Shown here one piece after another: positions 24,906 through 33,497 of a stretch of DNA of 64,000 nt; positions within the stretch are counted from its first letter, which is position 1; every line of letters begins with the position of its first letter. The notes beneath the pieces are model-generated. The model saw only the letters and a program-made list of their open reading frames with translations. It had not been told where the DNA came from and did not search any database. The stretch is taken from assembly GCA_016756725.1 (NCBI GenBank), contig JAESII010000010.1, positions 1 to 64,000 on the forward strand, read 5' to 3'. This stretch comes from Synergistaceae bacterium. Lineage in GTDB: Bacteria; Synergistota; Synergistia; Synergistales; Aminithiophilaceae. The position numbers were made by a program, and so were the translations under genes.

Positions 24906-25387
24906 GGACGGTGAAGACCTGCCATCTTGAAAGTCCCTTTGGTGTCCTTCGTCTGACGGAGTCCGAAAAGGGGTTAGCCGAACTTCATATCCTCAGACCT
25001 GACGAGAGGCCACGGGGAAAGGAGACGCTGTCTCCGCTGCTCGAGGAGGCCTGCCGACAGCTGATGGCCTATTGCGGAGGACGGCTTCGGGTTTTCGATC
25101 TGCCCCTCGACCTGAACGGAACGGATTTTCAGCGCGCCGTCTGGGCCGAACTCTGCAACATCCCCTACGGAGAGACGGCCAGCTACGGAGAAATCGCCTG
25201 CCTCATCGGGCGTCCCCGGGCCGTGCGTGCCGTTGGGGGAGCCAACCACCGCAATCCCGTGGCCATTATCGTGCCCTGCCATCGCGTCATCGGCAGCGAC
25301 GGCCGCCTCGTCGGCTACGGCGGGGGAGTGGATCTGAAGGCGAAACTGTTGAGCCACGAAAGAACGCATGCCCGAAGGAATGCCTAA
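24902..25387 (+). CDS. ogt: Methylated-DNA--[protein]-cysteine methyltransferase
   Basis: A 161-residue suicidal DNA repair protein that takes the alkyl group from O6-alkylguanine onto its own cysteine. The active site PCHRV is seen, with NHRNPVAIIV before it and GRLVGYGGGVDLKAKLLSHE after it. The winged-helix segment AVWAELCNIPYGETASYGEIA and the arginine-finger region GRPRAVRAVGGA are both complete. It overlaps the methyltransferase by four bases (ATGA), and the YgiQ reading frame runs into its end, so the three are likely one transcript. Confidence 0.95.
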   Translation: MRTVKTCHLESPFGVLRLTESEKGLAELHILRPDERPRGKETLSPLLEEACRQLMAYCGGRLRVFDLPLDLNGTDFQRAVWAELCNIPYGETASYGEIACLIGRPRAVRAVGGANHRNPVAIIVPCHRVIGSDGRLVGYGGGVDLKAKLLSHERTHARRNA

Positions 25388-25439
25388 AGACGGGCCAGAT
25401 CCTGTCAAAGCTGCCCTGACGGCGGAAAGAAGGAGAAAG

Positions 25440-27350
25440 ATGAAGGAGACTGCCGACAGGGCCTTTCTGCCCCTGTCCCCCGACGACATCGCCCGGAGGG
25501 GCTGGGCCGCCTACGATTTCCTGATCGTCACCGGTGATGCCTATGTCGATCACCCCAGCTTCGGCCATGCCCTGATCGGCCGCTACCTGGAAAGCCTCGG
25601 CTACCAGGTGGCCCTCCTGGCCCAACCCGACTGGCACGGTCCCGAAGATTTTCTCGCCTATGGCCGCCCCCGCCTTGCCGTGCTCGTCACGGCAGGCAAT
25701 CTCGACTCGATGGTGAACCGCTATACGGCGGCCAAGAAAAGGCGGAGCCGCGATAGCTATTCGCCCGGAGGCCGAGGTGACCTCCGTCCCGATCGGGCCA
25801 CGCTGGTTTACTGTCAAAGGGCCCGCCAGGCCTGGCCTGACGTCCCGCTCGTCATCGGCGGCATCGAGGCGAGCCTGAGGCGCTTCGCCCACTATGACTA
25901 CTGGTCCGATGCGGTCCGCCGGTCGATCCTCGTCGACAGCGGGGCCGACCTTCTCGTCTACGGCATGGGTGAGCTTCAGATCGGAGAAATCGCCCGCCTT
26001 CTCGATCTTGGGGTTCCTGTCGATGCCATTGCCGACGTCGATGGAACCTGTTGCCTCGTCTCCACCCTGGATGGCCTCTGGGATTACATCGAGACGCCTT
26101 CCTTCGAGGAAGTGGCTCAAAGCCGTCAGGCCTTCGCCGAGGCCTTCCGAGTCCAGTACGAGCAACAGGACCCCCTTCGGGGTAAAAGAGTCGTTCAGCG
26201 TTACGGTTCCCGTTGGCTCGTCCAAAACAAGCCGGCCCGTCCTCTCCGTCCGGAGGAGCTTGACGCCATCTACGAGCTTCCCTACGCGGGGACCTGGCAT
26301 CCCCGTTACGATGAGGCCGGCGGCGTGCCGGCCATCGAAGAGGTGAAGTTCAGCCTTGTCACCCATCGGGGCTGTTACGGCAGCTGCGCCTTCTGTGCCC
26401 TCACCAGCCATCAGGGGCGAATCATCCAGTCCCGGACGAAGGCATCTCTACTGGACGAGGCCCGACGCCTTGCGGCGAGGCCCGATTTCAAGGGCTACAT
26501 CCACGACGTCGGCGGTCCGACGGCCAATTTCCTGTCTCCTGCCTGTGCCGAACAGCTTGACCGCGGGGCCTGCAAGGGGAGGAACTGCATCGGCTGGAAA
26601 CCCTGTTCCCGCCTCGCCGTCGATCATCGTCCCTTTCTGGAGCTCCTCCGGGAGCTGCGGGAGCTGCCGAAGGTGAAGAAGGTCTTCGTCCGTTCCGGCA
26701 TCCGTTTTGACTACCTCATGGCCGACGGTGACAGGACGTTCCTGGAGGAGCTCTGCCGCCATCACATCAGCGGCCAGCTCAAGGTCGCGCCGGAACACGT
26801 CTCGGCCCGGGTCCTCCGGACCATGAACAAACCCCCCCGTGCCGTCTTCGATGCCTTCCGCAGGGCCTATGGCGAGATGAACGAGCGCCTGGGCAAGCGC
26901 CAGTTTCTCGTTCCCTATTTTCTCTCCAGTCACCCCGGGAGCACTCTTGCTGATGCCGTCGAGCTGGCCGAGTACCTGCGCGACATCGGGTTCACGCCCG
27001 AGCAGGTTCAGGATTTCATCCCCACACCGGGAAGCCTGGCGACGGCCATGTACCACACGGGACTCGATCCGCTGACGATGAGACCTGTCCACGTCCCGCG
27101 AACCCCCAAAGAAAAGGCCCTGCAACGGGCTCTGCTCCAGTACAGAAACCCCAAAAACGCTTCTCTCGTCAGGGAAGCCTTGGTCAGGACGGGACGGACC
27201 GATCTGATCGGTTTCGGATCCAACTGTCTCGTGAGACCGGAGAAAGGTGAAGGGTCACCTCCCCGCAGGAGCCTGGCGAAACCGAAAGGCAGCGGTGGCG
27301 GGGCGAGGGACAAGAGAGAACCCCGCAGAGGGTCCGGAAGAAAAGGCTGA
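25440..27350 (+). CDS. YgiQ family radical SAM protein
   Basis: A 636-residue protein with a cobalamin-binding-like N-terminal domain (FLIVTGDAYVDHPSFGHALI; about 20-200). It is followed by a radical SAM core with the cluster motif CYGSCAFC and a C-terminal region ending in a basic low-complexity tail. Members (UPF0313) have no settled function. ATG 25440 has AAGGAG four bases before it and gives the typical family start. An ATG at 25368 lies inside ogt and would add 24 residues. A terminator follows at 27354. Confidence 0.9.
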   Translation: MKETADRAFLPLSPDDIARRGWAAYDFLIVTGDAYVDHPSFGHALIGRYLESLGYQVALLAQPDWHGPEDFLAYGRPRLAVLVTAGNLDSMVNRYTAAKKRRSRDSYSPGGRGDLRPDRATLVYCQRARQAWPDVPLVIGGIEASLRRFAHYDYWSDAVRRSILVDSGADLLVYGMGELQIGEIARLLDLGVPVDAIADVDGTCCLVSTLDGLWDYIETPSFEEVAQSRQAFAEAFRVQYEQQDPLRGKRVVQRYGSRWLVQNKPARPLRPEELDAIYELPYAGTWHPRYDEAGGVPAIEEVKFSLVTHRGCYGSCAFCALTSHQGRIIQSRTKASLLDEARRLAARPDFKGYIHDVGGPTANFLSPACAEQLDRGACKGRNCIGWKPCSRLAVDHRPFLELLRELRELPKVKKVFVRSGIRFDYLMADGDRTFLEELCRHHISGQLKVAPEHVSARVLRTMNKPPRAVFDAFRRAYGEMNERLGKRQFLVPYFLSSHPGSTLADAVELAEYLRDIGFTPEQVQDFIPTPGSLATAMYHTGLDPLTMRPVHVPRTPKEKALQRALLQYRNPKNASLVREALVRTGRTDLIGFGSNCLVRPEKGEGSPPRRSLAKPKGSGGGARDKREPRRGSGRKG

Positions 27351-27353
27351 ACG

Positions 27354-27380
27354 AGGGCTCCTCCGAGAGGAGCCCTTTTT
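27354..27380 (+). terminator. Terminator after the ygiQ-like gene
   Basis: GGGCTCCT, loop CCGAG, AGGAGCCC, then TTTTT. The T tract runs directly into the next promoter. Confidence 0.85.
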
Positions 27381-27407
27381 GACTGGCCCTCCATATTGTC
27401 TTATAAT
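27379..27407 (+). promoter_or_regulatory. Strong promoter of the betaine/proline ABC transporter
   Basis: TTGACT (27379-27384), 17-base spacer, TATAAT (27402-27407). Five of six and six of six matches to the sigma-70 consensus. The first gene begins about 185 bases downstream, leaving a long untranslated leader. Confidence 0.8.
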
Positions 27408-27413
27408 AGCCAA

Positions 27414-27599
27414 ATCAACGTTGCGCTTTCGCAGCGAGGTCCTGTCTGACCTGAAGCCAGGGTGTCAGGTTTTCTTTTCCCTTCAGCAGGTTTTTTGTGG
27501 GGACCTTCCTCAGCAGTGACGGGAGGGGAGGTCCTTGGGGGCTCCGGTCTGGAAATTCCTCCAGGCCCGGTGTTTTTGTGTTCCGAAGGAGGTCGTTTC
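27414..27599 (+). promoter_or_regulatory. Structured 5' leader of the ABC transporter operon
   Basis: About 185 untranslated bases with several possible stems: GACCTG with CAGGT near 27450-27475, GGGGACCTTCC with GGGAGGTCC near 27497-27533, and CCGGTCTGG with CCAGGCCCGG near 27545-27572. The ribosome binding site GAAGGAGG follows. I do not recognise a known riboswitch consensus. It could be a riboswitch or an osmotic or thermal sensor, or simply a long leader. Confidence 0.4.
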
Positions 27600-28607
27600 A
27601 TGAAAGGATTTATGAAAGCGTTTGCTCTTCTGGCGGTTGCCGCTTGGTTCAGTCTCTCTCCGTCGGTTTCCGTTCCGGCCCAGGCGGCGGAGACGGTGAC
27701 CCTCGTCGACTTTTCCTGGGACAGCGTCCAGTTTCACAATCGCGTGGCCGGCTTCATTCTGGAACACGGCTTCGGTCTGAAGCCAGATTATCTCTTTTCC
27801 GAATCCATTCCGGGCCTGATGGGACTCGAACGGGGTGACGTCCATGTGGCCATGGAGGTCTGGGTCGACAATGTCCTCGAATGGTACGAGGCCTCTCAGG
27901 AGAAGAAGACCGCCATCGCCCTGGGCGAAACCTTTCCTGACGCGCCTCAGGGCTGGTACGTCCCCACCTATGTGATCGAGGGGGATCCTGAACGCGGCAT
28001 TGAACCGATGGCTCCCGATTTCCGGTCCGTCGAGGACATCGCCCGTTACAAGGAGCTCTTCAGGGATCCCGAAGAGCCCGACAAGGCCCGACTCTATAAC
28101 GGCCCGACGGGGTGGCAGGTCCACAGCATCAATGTCAAGAAGATCGAGGCCTATGGCCTGAAGGACGACCTGCTTTCCTTCGATCCCGGATCTCAGACGG
28201 CCCTGGCCACGGCGATCGTCAGCGCCTACGAGAAGGGCGAGCCCATTCTGGCCTATTACTGGGAACCGACGCCAATCATGGGCGAGCTCGACATGACCCT
28301 CATCGAAGAGCCGGCTTACGATCCGCAAACCTGGGAATCGACGGCTGGCTGTGCCTTCCCGGCCTCTCGGGTCTGGAAGATGGTGAACGCCGCGTGGGCC
28401 TCCGATCATCCCGACATTCTGCCTTTCCTCGAGGCCTATGTGACGACCCTTGACGAGACCAATGCCGCCCTGGCCTACATGAAGACCGAGAACACCGACG
28501 CCGGCGAGGCGGCTAAGTGGTTCCTCCGCGAATACGGTCACCTCTGGAAGGCCTGGGTCGGCGACTCAAGGCGCGTCAGCGCCATCGAACAGGCCCTGGC
28601 TCGGTAA
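27600..28607 (+). CDS. Glycine betaine/proline ABC transporter substrate-binding protein
   Basis: A 335-residue exported protein of the OpuAC/ProX group. The signal peptide ends in PAQA before AETVTLVDFSWDSVQFHN, and aromatic residues typical of the betaine-binding cage are present, for example VAMEVWVDNVLEWYE and ILAYYWEPT. It would capture a quaternary amine or proline outside the cell and hand it to the next two gene products. ATG 27600 follows GAAGGAGGTCG. First gene of a three-gene operon. Confidence 0.93.
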   Translation: MKGFMKAFALLAVAAWFSLSPSVSVPAQAAETVTLVDFSWDSVQFHNRVAGFILEHGFGLKPDYLFSESIPGLMGLERGDVHVAMEVWVDNVLEWYEASQEKKTAIALGETFPDAPQGWYVPTYVIEGDPERGIEPMAPDFRSVEDIARYKELFRDPEEPDKARLYNGPTGWQVHSINVKKIEAYGLKDDLLSFDPGSQTALATAIVSAYEKGEPILAYYWEPTPIMGELDMTLIEEPAYDPQTWESTAGCAFPASRVWKMVNAAWASDHPDILPFLEAYVTTLDETNAALAYMKTENTDAGEAAKWFLREYGHLWKAWVGDSRRVSAIEQALAR

Positions 28608-28608
28608 G

Positions 28609-29571
28609 ATGGGGGAAGGGGAAGGGGGAAGGCCCTTGATTAATGGGGACGGCCCGTCGAGCACTTACCCGGCCCTGGAGATCGACGATCTCTGGAAGAT
28701 CTACGGCAGGAATTCCCAGGATATCGATATTGATGACGACGAGCTCCTGGCGGAGCTGACGCGGTCTGGCGAGGCCGTCGTGGCCGTGAAGAGCGTCTCT
28801 TTGACCGTCGAGGCCGGCGAGGTTTTCGTGGTCATGGGACTTTCAGGAAGCGGCAAGTCGACGCTGATCCGCTGTCTTTTGCGTCTCGTCGAGCCCACAT
28901 CGGGTCGGATCGTCATCGGAGGCGAAGAGGTGACGACCCTGGGAGAGAAGGAGCTCACCCGATTCCGGCGCCGCCAGGCGGCGATGGTCTTTCAGCATTA
29001 CGGTCTCCTGCCCCATCGGACGGTCCTGGAAAACGTGGCCTTGGGGCTCAAGATCAAGGGAATGGACAGGGCCGAGCGGAAGGAGAAAGCCAGGGAGGCC
29101 CTCGAGAAGGTCGGCCTGGACAAATGGGCCCGCTACTATCCCGGATCCCTTTCGGGCGGCATGCGTCAGCGCGTCGGGATTGCCCGGGCCATCGTCATGG
29201 ACTCTCCGCTTCTGCTCATGGACGAACCTTTCAGCGGTCTGGACCCCCTCATCCGCAGGGAAATGCAGGACGAGCTCCTCCGTCTCCAGGAGGAGCTCCA
29301 CCGCACAATCTTTTTCGTCACCCATGACCTTGACGAAGCCATGAGGCTGGGCAACAAGATGGCCGTCATGAAAAACGGCGAGGTTGTCCAGCAGGGGACG
29401 CCGGAGGAGATTCTGGCTGACCCGGCTGACGCTTATGTGGCCCGTTTCGTCGACGACAAAAGGCGCCAGGTCGATCTGGCCGACAGAAAAAAGACCGCCA
29501 TGGTGAAGACGGCGGAAGGCAAGCCGGAGGCCAAGGTTTCTGGGAAGGAGAGAAGCGACCATGTTTCCTGA
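28609..29571 (+). CDS. Glycine betaine/proline ABC transporter ATP-binding protein
   Basis: A 320-residue ATPase of the ProV/OpuAA type. An N-terminal extension (YPALEIDDLWKIYGRN) typical of the group comes first. Then come Walker A GLSGSGKST, Q-loop VFQHYGLLPHRT, signature LSGGMRQRVG, Walker B LLLMDEPFSGLDP and the switch VTHDLDEA. The tandem CBS domains of osmosensing ProV/OpuAA are absent; the protein ends soon after the ATPase core with a charged tail. Direct ionic-strength gating as in OpuA is therefore unlikely. Starts one base after the binding-protein stop and overlaps the permease gene. Confidence 0.93.
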   Translation: MGEGEGGRPLINGDGPSSTYPALEIDDLWKIYGRNSQDIDIDDDELLAELTRSGEAVVAVKSVSLTVEAGEVFVVMGLSGSGKSTLIRCLLRLVEPTSGRIVIGGEEVTTLGEKELTRFRRRQAAMVFQHYGLLPHRTVLENVALGLKIKGMDRAERKEKAREALEKVGLDKWARYYPGSLSGGMRQRVGIARAIVMDSPLLLMDEPFSGLDPLIRREMQDELLRLQEELHRTIFFVTHDLDEAMRLGNKMAVMKNGEVVQQGTPEEILADPADAYVARFVDDKRRQVDLADRKKTAMVKTAEGKPEAKVSGKERSDHVS

Positions 29572-30415
29572 AGCCTGGAGGTTTCATATCGCGCCTTACG
29601 TGAACGAGGCGGTCCAGTGGCTTCTTCACTCCTTCGCTCCCACCTTCGACAGGATGGCCGCCTCGATCACCTCGCTGCTCGGGGCCATTTCCAGGGGGCT
29701 GACCTTTATCCCCTGGTGGGCCTATGTGCTCTTCATCGGCCTCGCCGCCTGGCGGGCCACAAGACGATGGACCTCTGCGATCATCCTCGGCCTCATGCCG
29801 CTGCTGATCGGGCTCTTCGGGCTTTGGACGCTCGCGGTCGATACTCTGGCGATCATCATCGCCTCCGTCCTTCTGGCCCTTCTTCTGGGGATTCCCGTCG
29901 GCGTTCTCATGGCCGAGGCGAAGGGAACGACCAAGTTCATCACTCCTCTGCTGGACGGGATGCAGACCATGCCGAGCTTCGTCTATCTCATTCCGGCCAT
30001 GATGCTTTTCGGTCTCGGCAAGGTGCCAGCCGTTTTCGCCACCCTCATCTACGCCATGCCACCGGTGATCCGTCTCACCCATCTGGGTTTGAGCCAGGTG
30101 CCCAAACCGGTGCAGGAGGCGGCAAAAGCCTATGGAGCCACGCGATGGCAGCTCCTGAGGGAAGTCCGTCTTCCTTTGGCAATGCCGTCCATCATGGCGG
30201 GGATCAATCAGACGACGATGATGGCCCTTTCCATGGTCGTTGTCAGCTCCATGATCGGTGCCCGTGGCCTCGGCCAGGAAGTGCTCCTTTCCATCAACCG
30301 CATCGACGTCGGCAAGGGGTTCGAGTCAGGTCTGAGCATCGTCATCATGGCCATCGTCATCGACAGGATCACCCAGGGGTTTGCCCGGCGCTTCGAGCCC
30401 CACCGGCAGAATTAG
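29561..30415 (+). CDS. Glycine betaine/proline ABC transporter permease
   Basis: A 284-residue membrane subunit of the ProW/OpuAB type. About seven hydrophobic segments surround the coupling motif AAKAYGATRWQLLREVRLPLA. IGARGLGQEVLLSINRIDVG is a strong family signature. It overlaps the ATPase gene by 11 bases. Its stop overlaps by four bases the end of the convergent dehydrogenase gene. The operon has no terminator of its own before that point. Confidence 0.93.
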   Translation: MFPEAWRFHIAPYVNEAVQWLLHSFAPTFDRMAASITSLLGAISRGLTFIPWWAYVLFIGLAAWRATRRWTSAIILGLMPLLIGLFGLWTLAVDTLAIIIASVLLALLLGIPVGVLMAEAKGTTKFITPLLDGMQTMPSFVYLIPAMMLFGLGKVPAVFATLIYAMPPVIRLTHLGLSQVPKPVQEAAKAYGATRWQLLREVRLPLAMPSIMAGINQTTMMALSMVVVSSMIGARGLGQEVLLSINRIDVGKGFESGLSIVIMAIVIDRITQGFARRFEPHRQN

Positions 30416-31317
30416 TTTCCCCCGGCCCCGCAGGACGTAAAGAGCCTGAAGAGAGCATGGATCCCCTTGTCGCCGAATCCCTCTTCAAGGAGTTGCCTGT
30501 AGAGGCGGAGGGCCAGTTCAAGGCCGGGCACGTCAAGGCCCAACTCCCGGGCCGATTCGAGGGCGATGGTCATGTCCTTGACGAAGTGTTTCACGTAAAA
30601 GCCGGGTTCGAAATCGCCCTGGAGAATGCGGGGGCCATAATTGGAGAGAGACCAGCTTCCTGCGGCGCCTCCCGAGATGGAGTCGAGCACCTTCAGGGGG
30701 TCGAGCCCGGCCCGGCAGGCGTAGGCAAGAGCCTCGCAGACGCCGACCATACCCGAGGCGATGGTGATCTGGTTGGCCATCTTCGTGTGCTGGCCGGCAC
30801 CGGCTTCCCCCTGATAGACGATGTTCTTTCCCAGGGCCTCGAAGAGGGGGCGTGCGGCTCTGTAAGCCTCCTCGTCACCGCCGACCATGATGGAGAGGAG
30901 GCCCTCCCGCGCCCCCCTGTCGCCTCCCGACACGGGGGCGTCCAGGACGGTCAGGCCCCGTTCCTTTCCCGCTTCGTAGAGACGTCGAGCCAGGATAGGG
31001 CTCGACGTCGTCATGTCGATCAGGACCGTGCCTGCCGCGGCAGAGGGAATCAGGCCTTTGTCGCCGAGGAAGACCTCTTCCACGTCCTGGGGAAAGCCGA
31101 CGATGGCGATGACGGCGTCAGCTCCGACAGCGGCCTCGGCGGGACTCCCGGCCCAGCGGGCACCGGCCTCCATTAGGGGGAGGGCCCGCTGGCGGGTCCG
31201 GTTGTAGACGGTCAGTCCATACCCGGCTCTCAGGAGATTCCTCGCCATGGATAGCCCCATGACGCCTGTACCGATAAAGCCGATGAGACTCTTGCCCGGT
31301 TCAATCGTTCCTGTCAT
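30412..31317 (-). CDS. NAD(P)-dependent beta-hydroxyacid dehydrogenase (3-hydroxyisobutyrate/tartronate semialdehyde reductase family)
   Basis: A 301-residue cytosolic oxidoreductase. The Rossmann motif GFIGTGVMGLSMARNLL is near the N-terminus. Next come VYNRTRQRA with the NADP-type Arg pair, the substrate segment DAPVSGGDRGA, and the catalytic lysine in AGQHTKMANQ. Members interconvert beta-hydroxyacids and semialdehydes; substrates include 3-hydroxyisobutyrate, tartronate semialdehyde and succinic semialdehyde. Asn-Arg-Thr after beta-2 favours NADPH. ATG 31317 follows AGGAGG. It faces the ABC operon and appears to be monocistronic. Confidence 0.9.
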   Translation of the reverse strand: MTGTIEPGKSLIGFIGTGVMGLSMARNLLRAGYGLTVYNRTRQRALPLMEAGARWAGSPAEAAVGADAVIAIVGFPQDVEEVFLGDKGLIPSAAAGTVLIDMTTSSPILARRLYEAGKERGLTVLDAPVSGGDRGAREGLLSIMVGGDEEAYRAARPLFEALGKNIVYQGEAGAGQHTKMANQITIASGMVGVCEALAYACRAGLDPLKVLDSISGGAAGSWSLSNYGPRILQGDFEPGFYVKHFVKDMTIALESARELGLDVPGLELALRLYRQLLEEGFGDKGIHALFRLFTSCGAGGN

Positions 31318-31428
31318 GGCTGACCTCCTCGTTTTTGCCCCTGGGGCAGCGCTTCCCGGACGGTCTCTTCCTGGAGAAGCTCCGTCGTGCTAGACTCAGG
31401 CCACTTCCATGGAAGAGGTGATCGCACC

Positions 31429-32346
31429 GTGAAGGAAAAGGTGACGCAACAGATAGAAGAGCTTTTGGACCGAGCCTACGAGGCCGAAGAACCCGAGGCC
31501 GTTCTCCGGCTGGCCAGGCAGGTCCTGGAGCTGGATGAAGAAAACGTCGACGGTCTCGTCCTTCTGGCTGACACGACGGAAGACGACGACGAGCGGCTGC
31601 GGGCCCTCCGGCGCGCTAGGGCATTGCTGGTTCCAGGCGAGGGAGCGGCCTTTGATCTCCAGTCGGAGGAGGCCTCCTTTTACGTTGCCGTTCTTGAGCG
31701 GCTTGCCGGCGTGCTGCTTTTCGAAGCGCCCCAAGAGGCTTTAGAAGTGGCCCGCGAACTGATGCCCTTCGACGGCGATGAGCTTCTCACCCTGGGGCGG
31801 CCTCTTTTCTATGCCTCCCTGCTCCGGATGGAACGTTTCGACGAGGTTTTGGAGAGGGCCGCCGCCGAAGAAAAAGAACAGGACGGGGAACTTACCATTG
31901 AGGCCGCCTATGCGCGGGCTCTTGCCCTCTTCCGCAGCCAAGGGGCCGGCGAGGCCTCGGCGGAAGCTCTGCTGGATGCTCTTGGCATGGCCCCTGATCT
32001 TCCCTTCTACCTTCTCGATTTCTGGGTCGAGCCGGCCGAGGAGGAGGACGACGAGCTCTTCCAGATCGCCGGTTTCTTCGGTCTGGCCTGGATCGACGAC
32101 GAAAACTCCCTGGCCTGGCTGACCCGTGCCACTCTTGCCCTGGGTTTTTTGACGGATCGGCTTCCCCAGGAGATCCTGGAGGAGATGAAACCTCTACTGG
32201 AAGAGGCGGAACTCTGGACTCTCCTGGAGGAGGAGAAGGCGGCCATCGATGAGGGTCTCGCTGAAAATCCTGATATGCCTCTTGAGGAAGTCGATTTCAA
32301 GGCTCTCGATTTTCTGGCTTCTCAGCCGGCCTTTCTCGGGCTTTAG
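31429..32346 (+). CDS. Acidic repeat-like protein of unknown function (305 aa)
   Basis: A very acidic, helical, soluble protein without signal or membrane segment. The N-terminal helix pairs (AEEPEAVLRLARQVLELDEENVDGLVLLAD) resemble TPR units, so a scaffold or chaperone-like role is possible. No enzyme motif is seen. The GTG at 31429 follows GGAAGAGGTGATC; an upstream ATG at 31387 has no binding site. Codon use is typical of the genome. Followed by a strong terminator shared with the small regulator gene on the other strand. Confidence 0.75.
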   Translation: MKEKVTQQIEELLDRAYEAEEPEAVLRLARQVLELDEENVDGLVLLADTTEDDDERLRALRRARALLVPGEGAAFDLQSEEASFYVAVLERLAGVLLFEAPQEALEVARELMPFDGDELLTLGRPLFYASLLRMERFDEVLERAAAEEKEQDGELTIEAAYARALALFRSQGAGEASAEALLDALGMAPDLPFYLLDFWVEPAEEEDDELFQIAGFFGLAWIDDENSLAWLTRATLALGFLTDRLPQEILEEMKPLLEEAELWTLLEEEKAAIDEGLAENPDMPLEEVDFKALDFLASQPAFLGL

Positions 32347-32352
32347 GACGGG

Positions 32353-32396
32353 CAAAAGAGGAGCGGGATGCCTTAAGGCGTCCCGCCCTCTTTTTT
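32353..32396. terminator. Bidirectional terminator
   Basis: Interrupted stem AAAAGAGG-GCGGGA-GCC / GGC-TCCCGC-CTCTTTTTT with a TTAA loop. It has an A run on one side and a T run on the other, so it works in both directions, for the acidic protein and the small winged-helix gene. Confidence 0.85.
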
Positions 32397-32574
32397 ATGC
32401 CTTAGGCTGCCAATAACAGCGTTTCGGCGATTCGATGCGGCCGTCCTTTTTCAGGGCGGCCATTGCCTTATCGACTACCTTGCGGTCGAGTCCGGTGATT
32501 TCGGCGATTTTTCCTGCGTTGAGAGGCTCTTGCGCCTCTTTCATGGCCTGCAGGACCTGATCAGGAGCTTCCAT
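32395..32574 (-). CDS. Small winged-helix DNA-binding-like protein (59 aa)
   Basis: Reads MEAPDQVLQAMKEAQEPL from an ATG at 32574 preceded by AGAGGTGATTCTGTC. It continues with AGKIAEITGLDRKVVDKAMA and ends with ALKKDGRIESPKRCYWQPKA. It has the layout of a minimal winged helix: helix, GKIAEITGL turn helix, recognition helix, then a beta wing carrying PKRCYW. Similar 60-residue proteins occur in anaerobes and are annotated as putative transcriptional regulators; the target is unknown. The stop lies inside the terminator hairpin. Confidence 0.8.
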   Translation of the reverse strand: MEAPDQVLQAMKEAQEPLNAGKIAEITGLDRKVVDKAMAALKKDGRIESPKRCYWQPKA

Positions 32575-32653
32575 GACAGAATCACCTCTATTGCGGGAGA
32601 TAGCGAGACCTTTGTAGAGGGAGGAATTCCTGCCCTCGCTCTGATGGCGTGGG

Positions 32654-32911
32654 TTATTGTTTTACGTAAGCGCTGCAGACGTCGAAAATCAGTTTCTCCC
32701 TTTCTTCCTCCGACTCGGTCTTGCCGTAGGTTTCCATGAATTCGTTCAGGTCATGACCTACAGCGGAAAGGATATCGGCCATGATGCCGGCGAGAGCGAC
32801 GGAGTTCTTCCGAACCAGGCGTTCTCTCAGTTTCTCGATCTTCTCTTCATATTCGGCAATAAGCTCCAGTTCGCTTCTTCTTCTGCTGCGAATCCCTTTC
32901 GGTCTAGGCAT
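32654..32911 (-). CDS. Small hypothetical protein (85 aa)
   Basis: Unrecognised. ATG 32911 has a good ribosome binding site (GGAGGAAAAAATA). The first 15 residues are basic (MPRPKGIRSRRRSELE). They are followed by a coiled-coil-like helix (IAEYEEKIEKLRERLVRKN) and a second helical part ending in KLIFDVCSAYVKQ. A DNA- or RNA-associated role would fit, but there is no direct evidence. It lies 79 bases before the winged-helix gene on the same strand and may be co-transcribed with it. Confidence 0.65.
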   Translation of the reverse strand: MPRPKGIRSRRRSELELIAEYEEKIEKLRERLVRKNSVALAGIMADILSAVGHDLNEFMETYGKTESEEEREKLIFDVCSAYVKQ

Positions 32912-33143
32912 TATTTTTTCCTCCTGTCTGAAGATGGTGTTGACGATATTGTAGCGTTGTTGTCGTAGAAAATAAAGGGCAAAATCTCCAGTATCAATAA
33001 TTTATCTTCAAATTTTGTGGAAGCCCCTTTCCGAAGCTGCTGGCGAAGATGACGGCTCTCTCAGCCTTTGGCAACACTTAGATCAAAAAATGACTTGCAG
33101 TAGCCATTGTCTCATGATAGAGTCTGATTGACATTCTTTTCGG
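32912..33143. other. Intergenic region between divergent genes
   Basis: AT-richer than the surroundings. Near its right end TTGCAG (33095-33100) and TAGAGT (33118-33123) are 17 bases apart and may drive the umuC pair. I see no LexA-type box. Confidence 0.35.
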
Positions 33144-33497
33144 GTGGTGGCTAACTTGAAGTCACTAGCTTTGAGGCTCTTCCCACAGGCCTGGCGACGA
33201 TTTCAGGACTATCTGGCCGAGCGGCATGGAGGCGCGGTCGATCCTGTCCGCGTGCGGTGGCCTTGGCGGGCCTGCTCTCTCTTTCTGCCCGATTCCCGAG
33301 GTGGCGGGGGGCGGGAAATTTTCCTGCCTCTGAAGACGATCCGCCTTCACCGTCGGGAGCGGTTCCAAGACGGGCGATCTCTGGCGGTGACGTTCCGTTT
33401 CGCCTATTGGTTCGCCCCCGGCCTGGGAATTCCTCTTTTCTGGGATTGCCGCCTGCGATGGCGTCGGGAGGATCTCGATGAAAGTGCTTCTTTGTGA
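33144..33497 (+). CDS. Unknown 117-aa protein encoded before umuC
   Basis: It takes the place usually held by umuD and overlaps umuC by 20 bases, but it is not a UmuD. There is no Ala-Gly cleavage site or Ser/Lys peptidase pair. The protein is Arg- and Trp-rich ([35 protein letters not shown]), basic and soluble. Possible starts are GTG 33144 or 33147, or TTG 33156 with GGGTGG before it. Codon use fits the genome. A partner or regulator of the polymerase is the natural guess. Confidence 0.65.
   Translation: MVANLKSLALRLFPQAWRRFQDYLAERHGGAVDPVRVRWPWRACSLFLPDSRGGGGREIFLPLKTIRLHRRERFQDGRSLAVTFRFAYWFAPGLGIPLFWDCRLRWRREDLDESASL

Noticed and set aside
27414-27599. Glycine riboswitch before the ABC transporter
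   Set aside because: The conserved glycine-aptamer core sequences are not present.
33144-33497. UmuD
   Set aside because: Right position for umuD but no cleavage site and no Ser-Lys peptidase residues.
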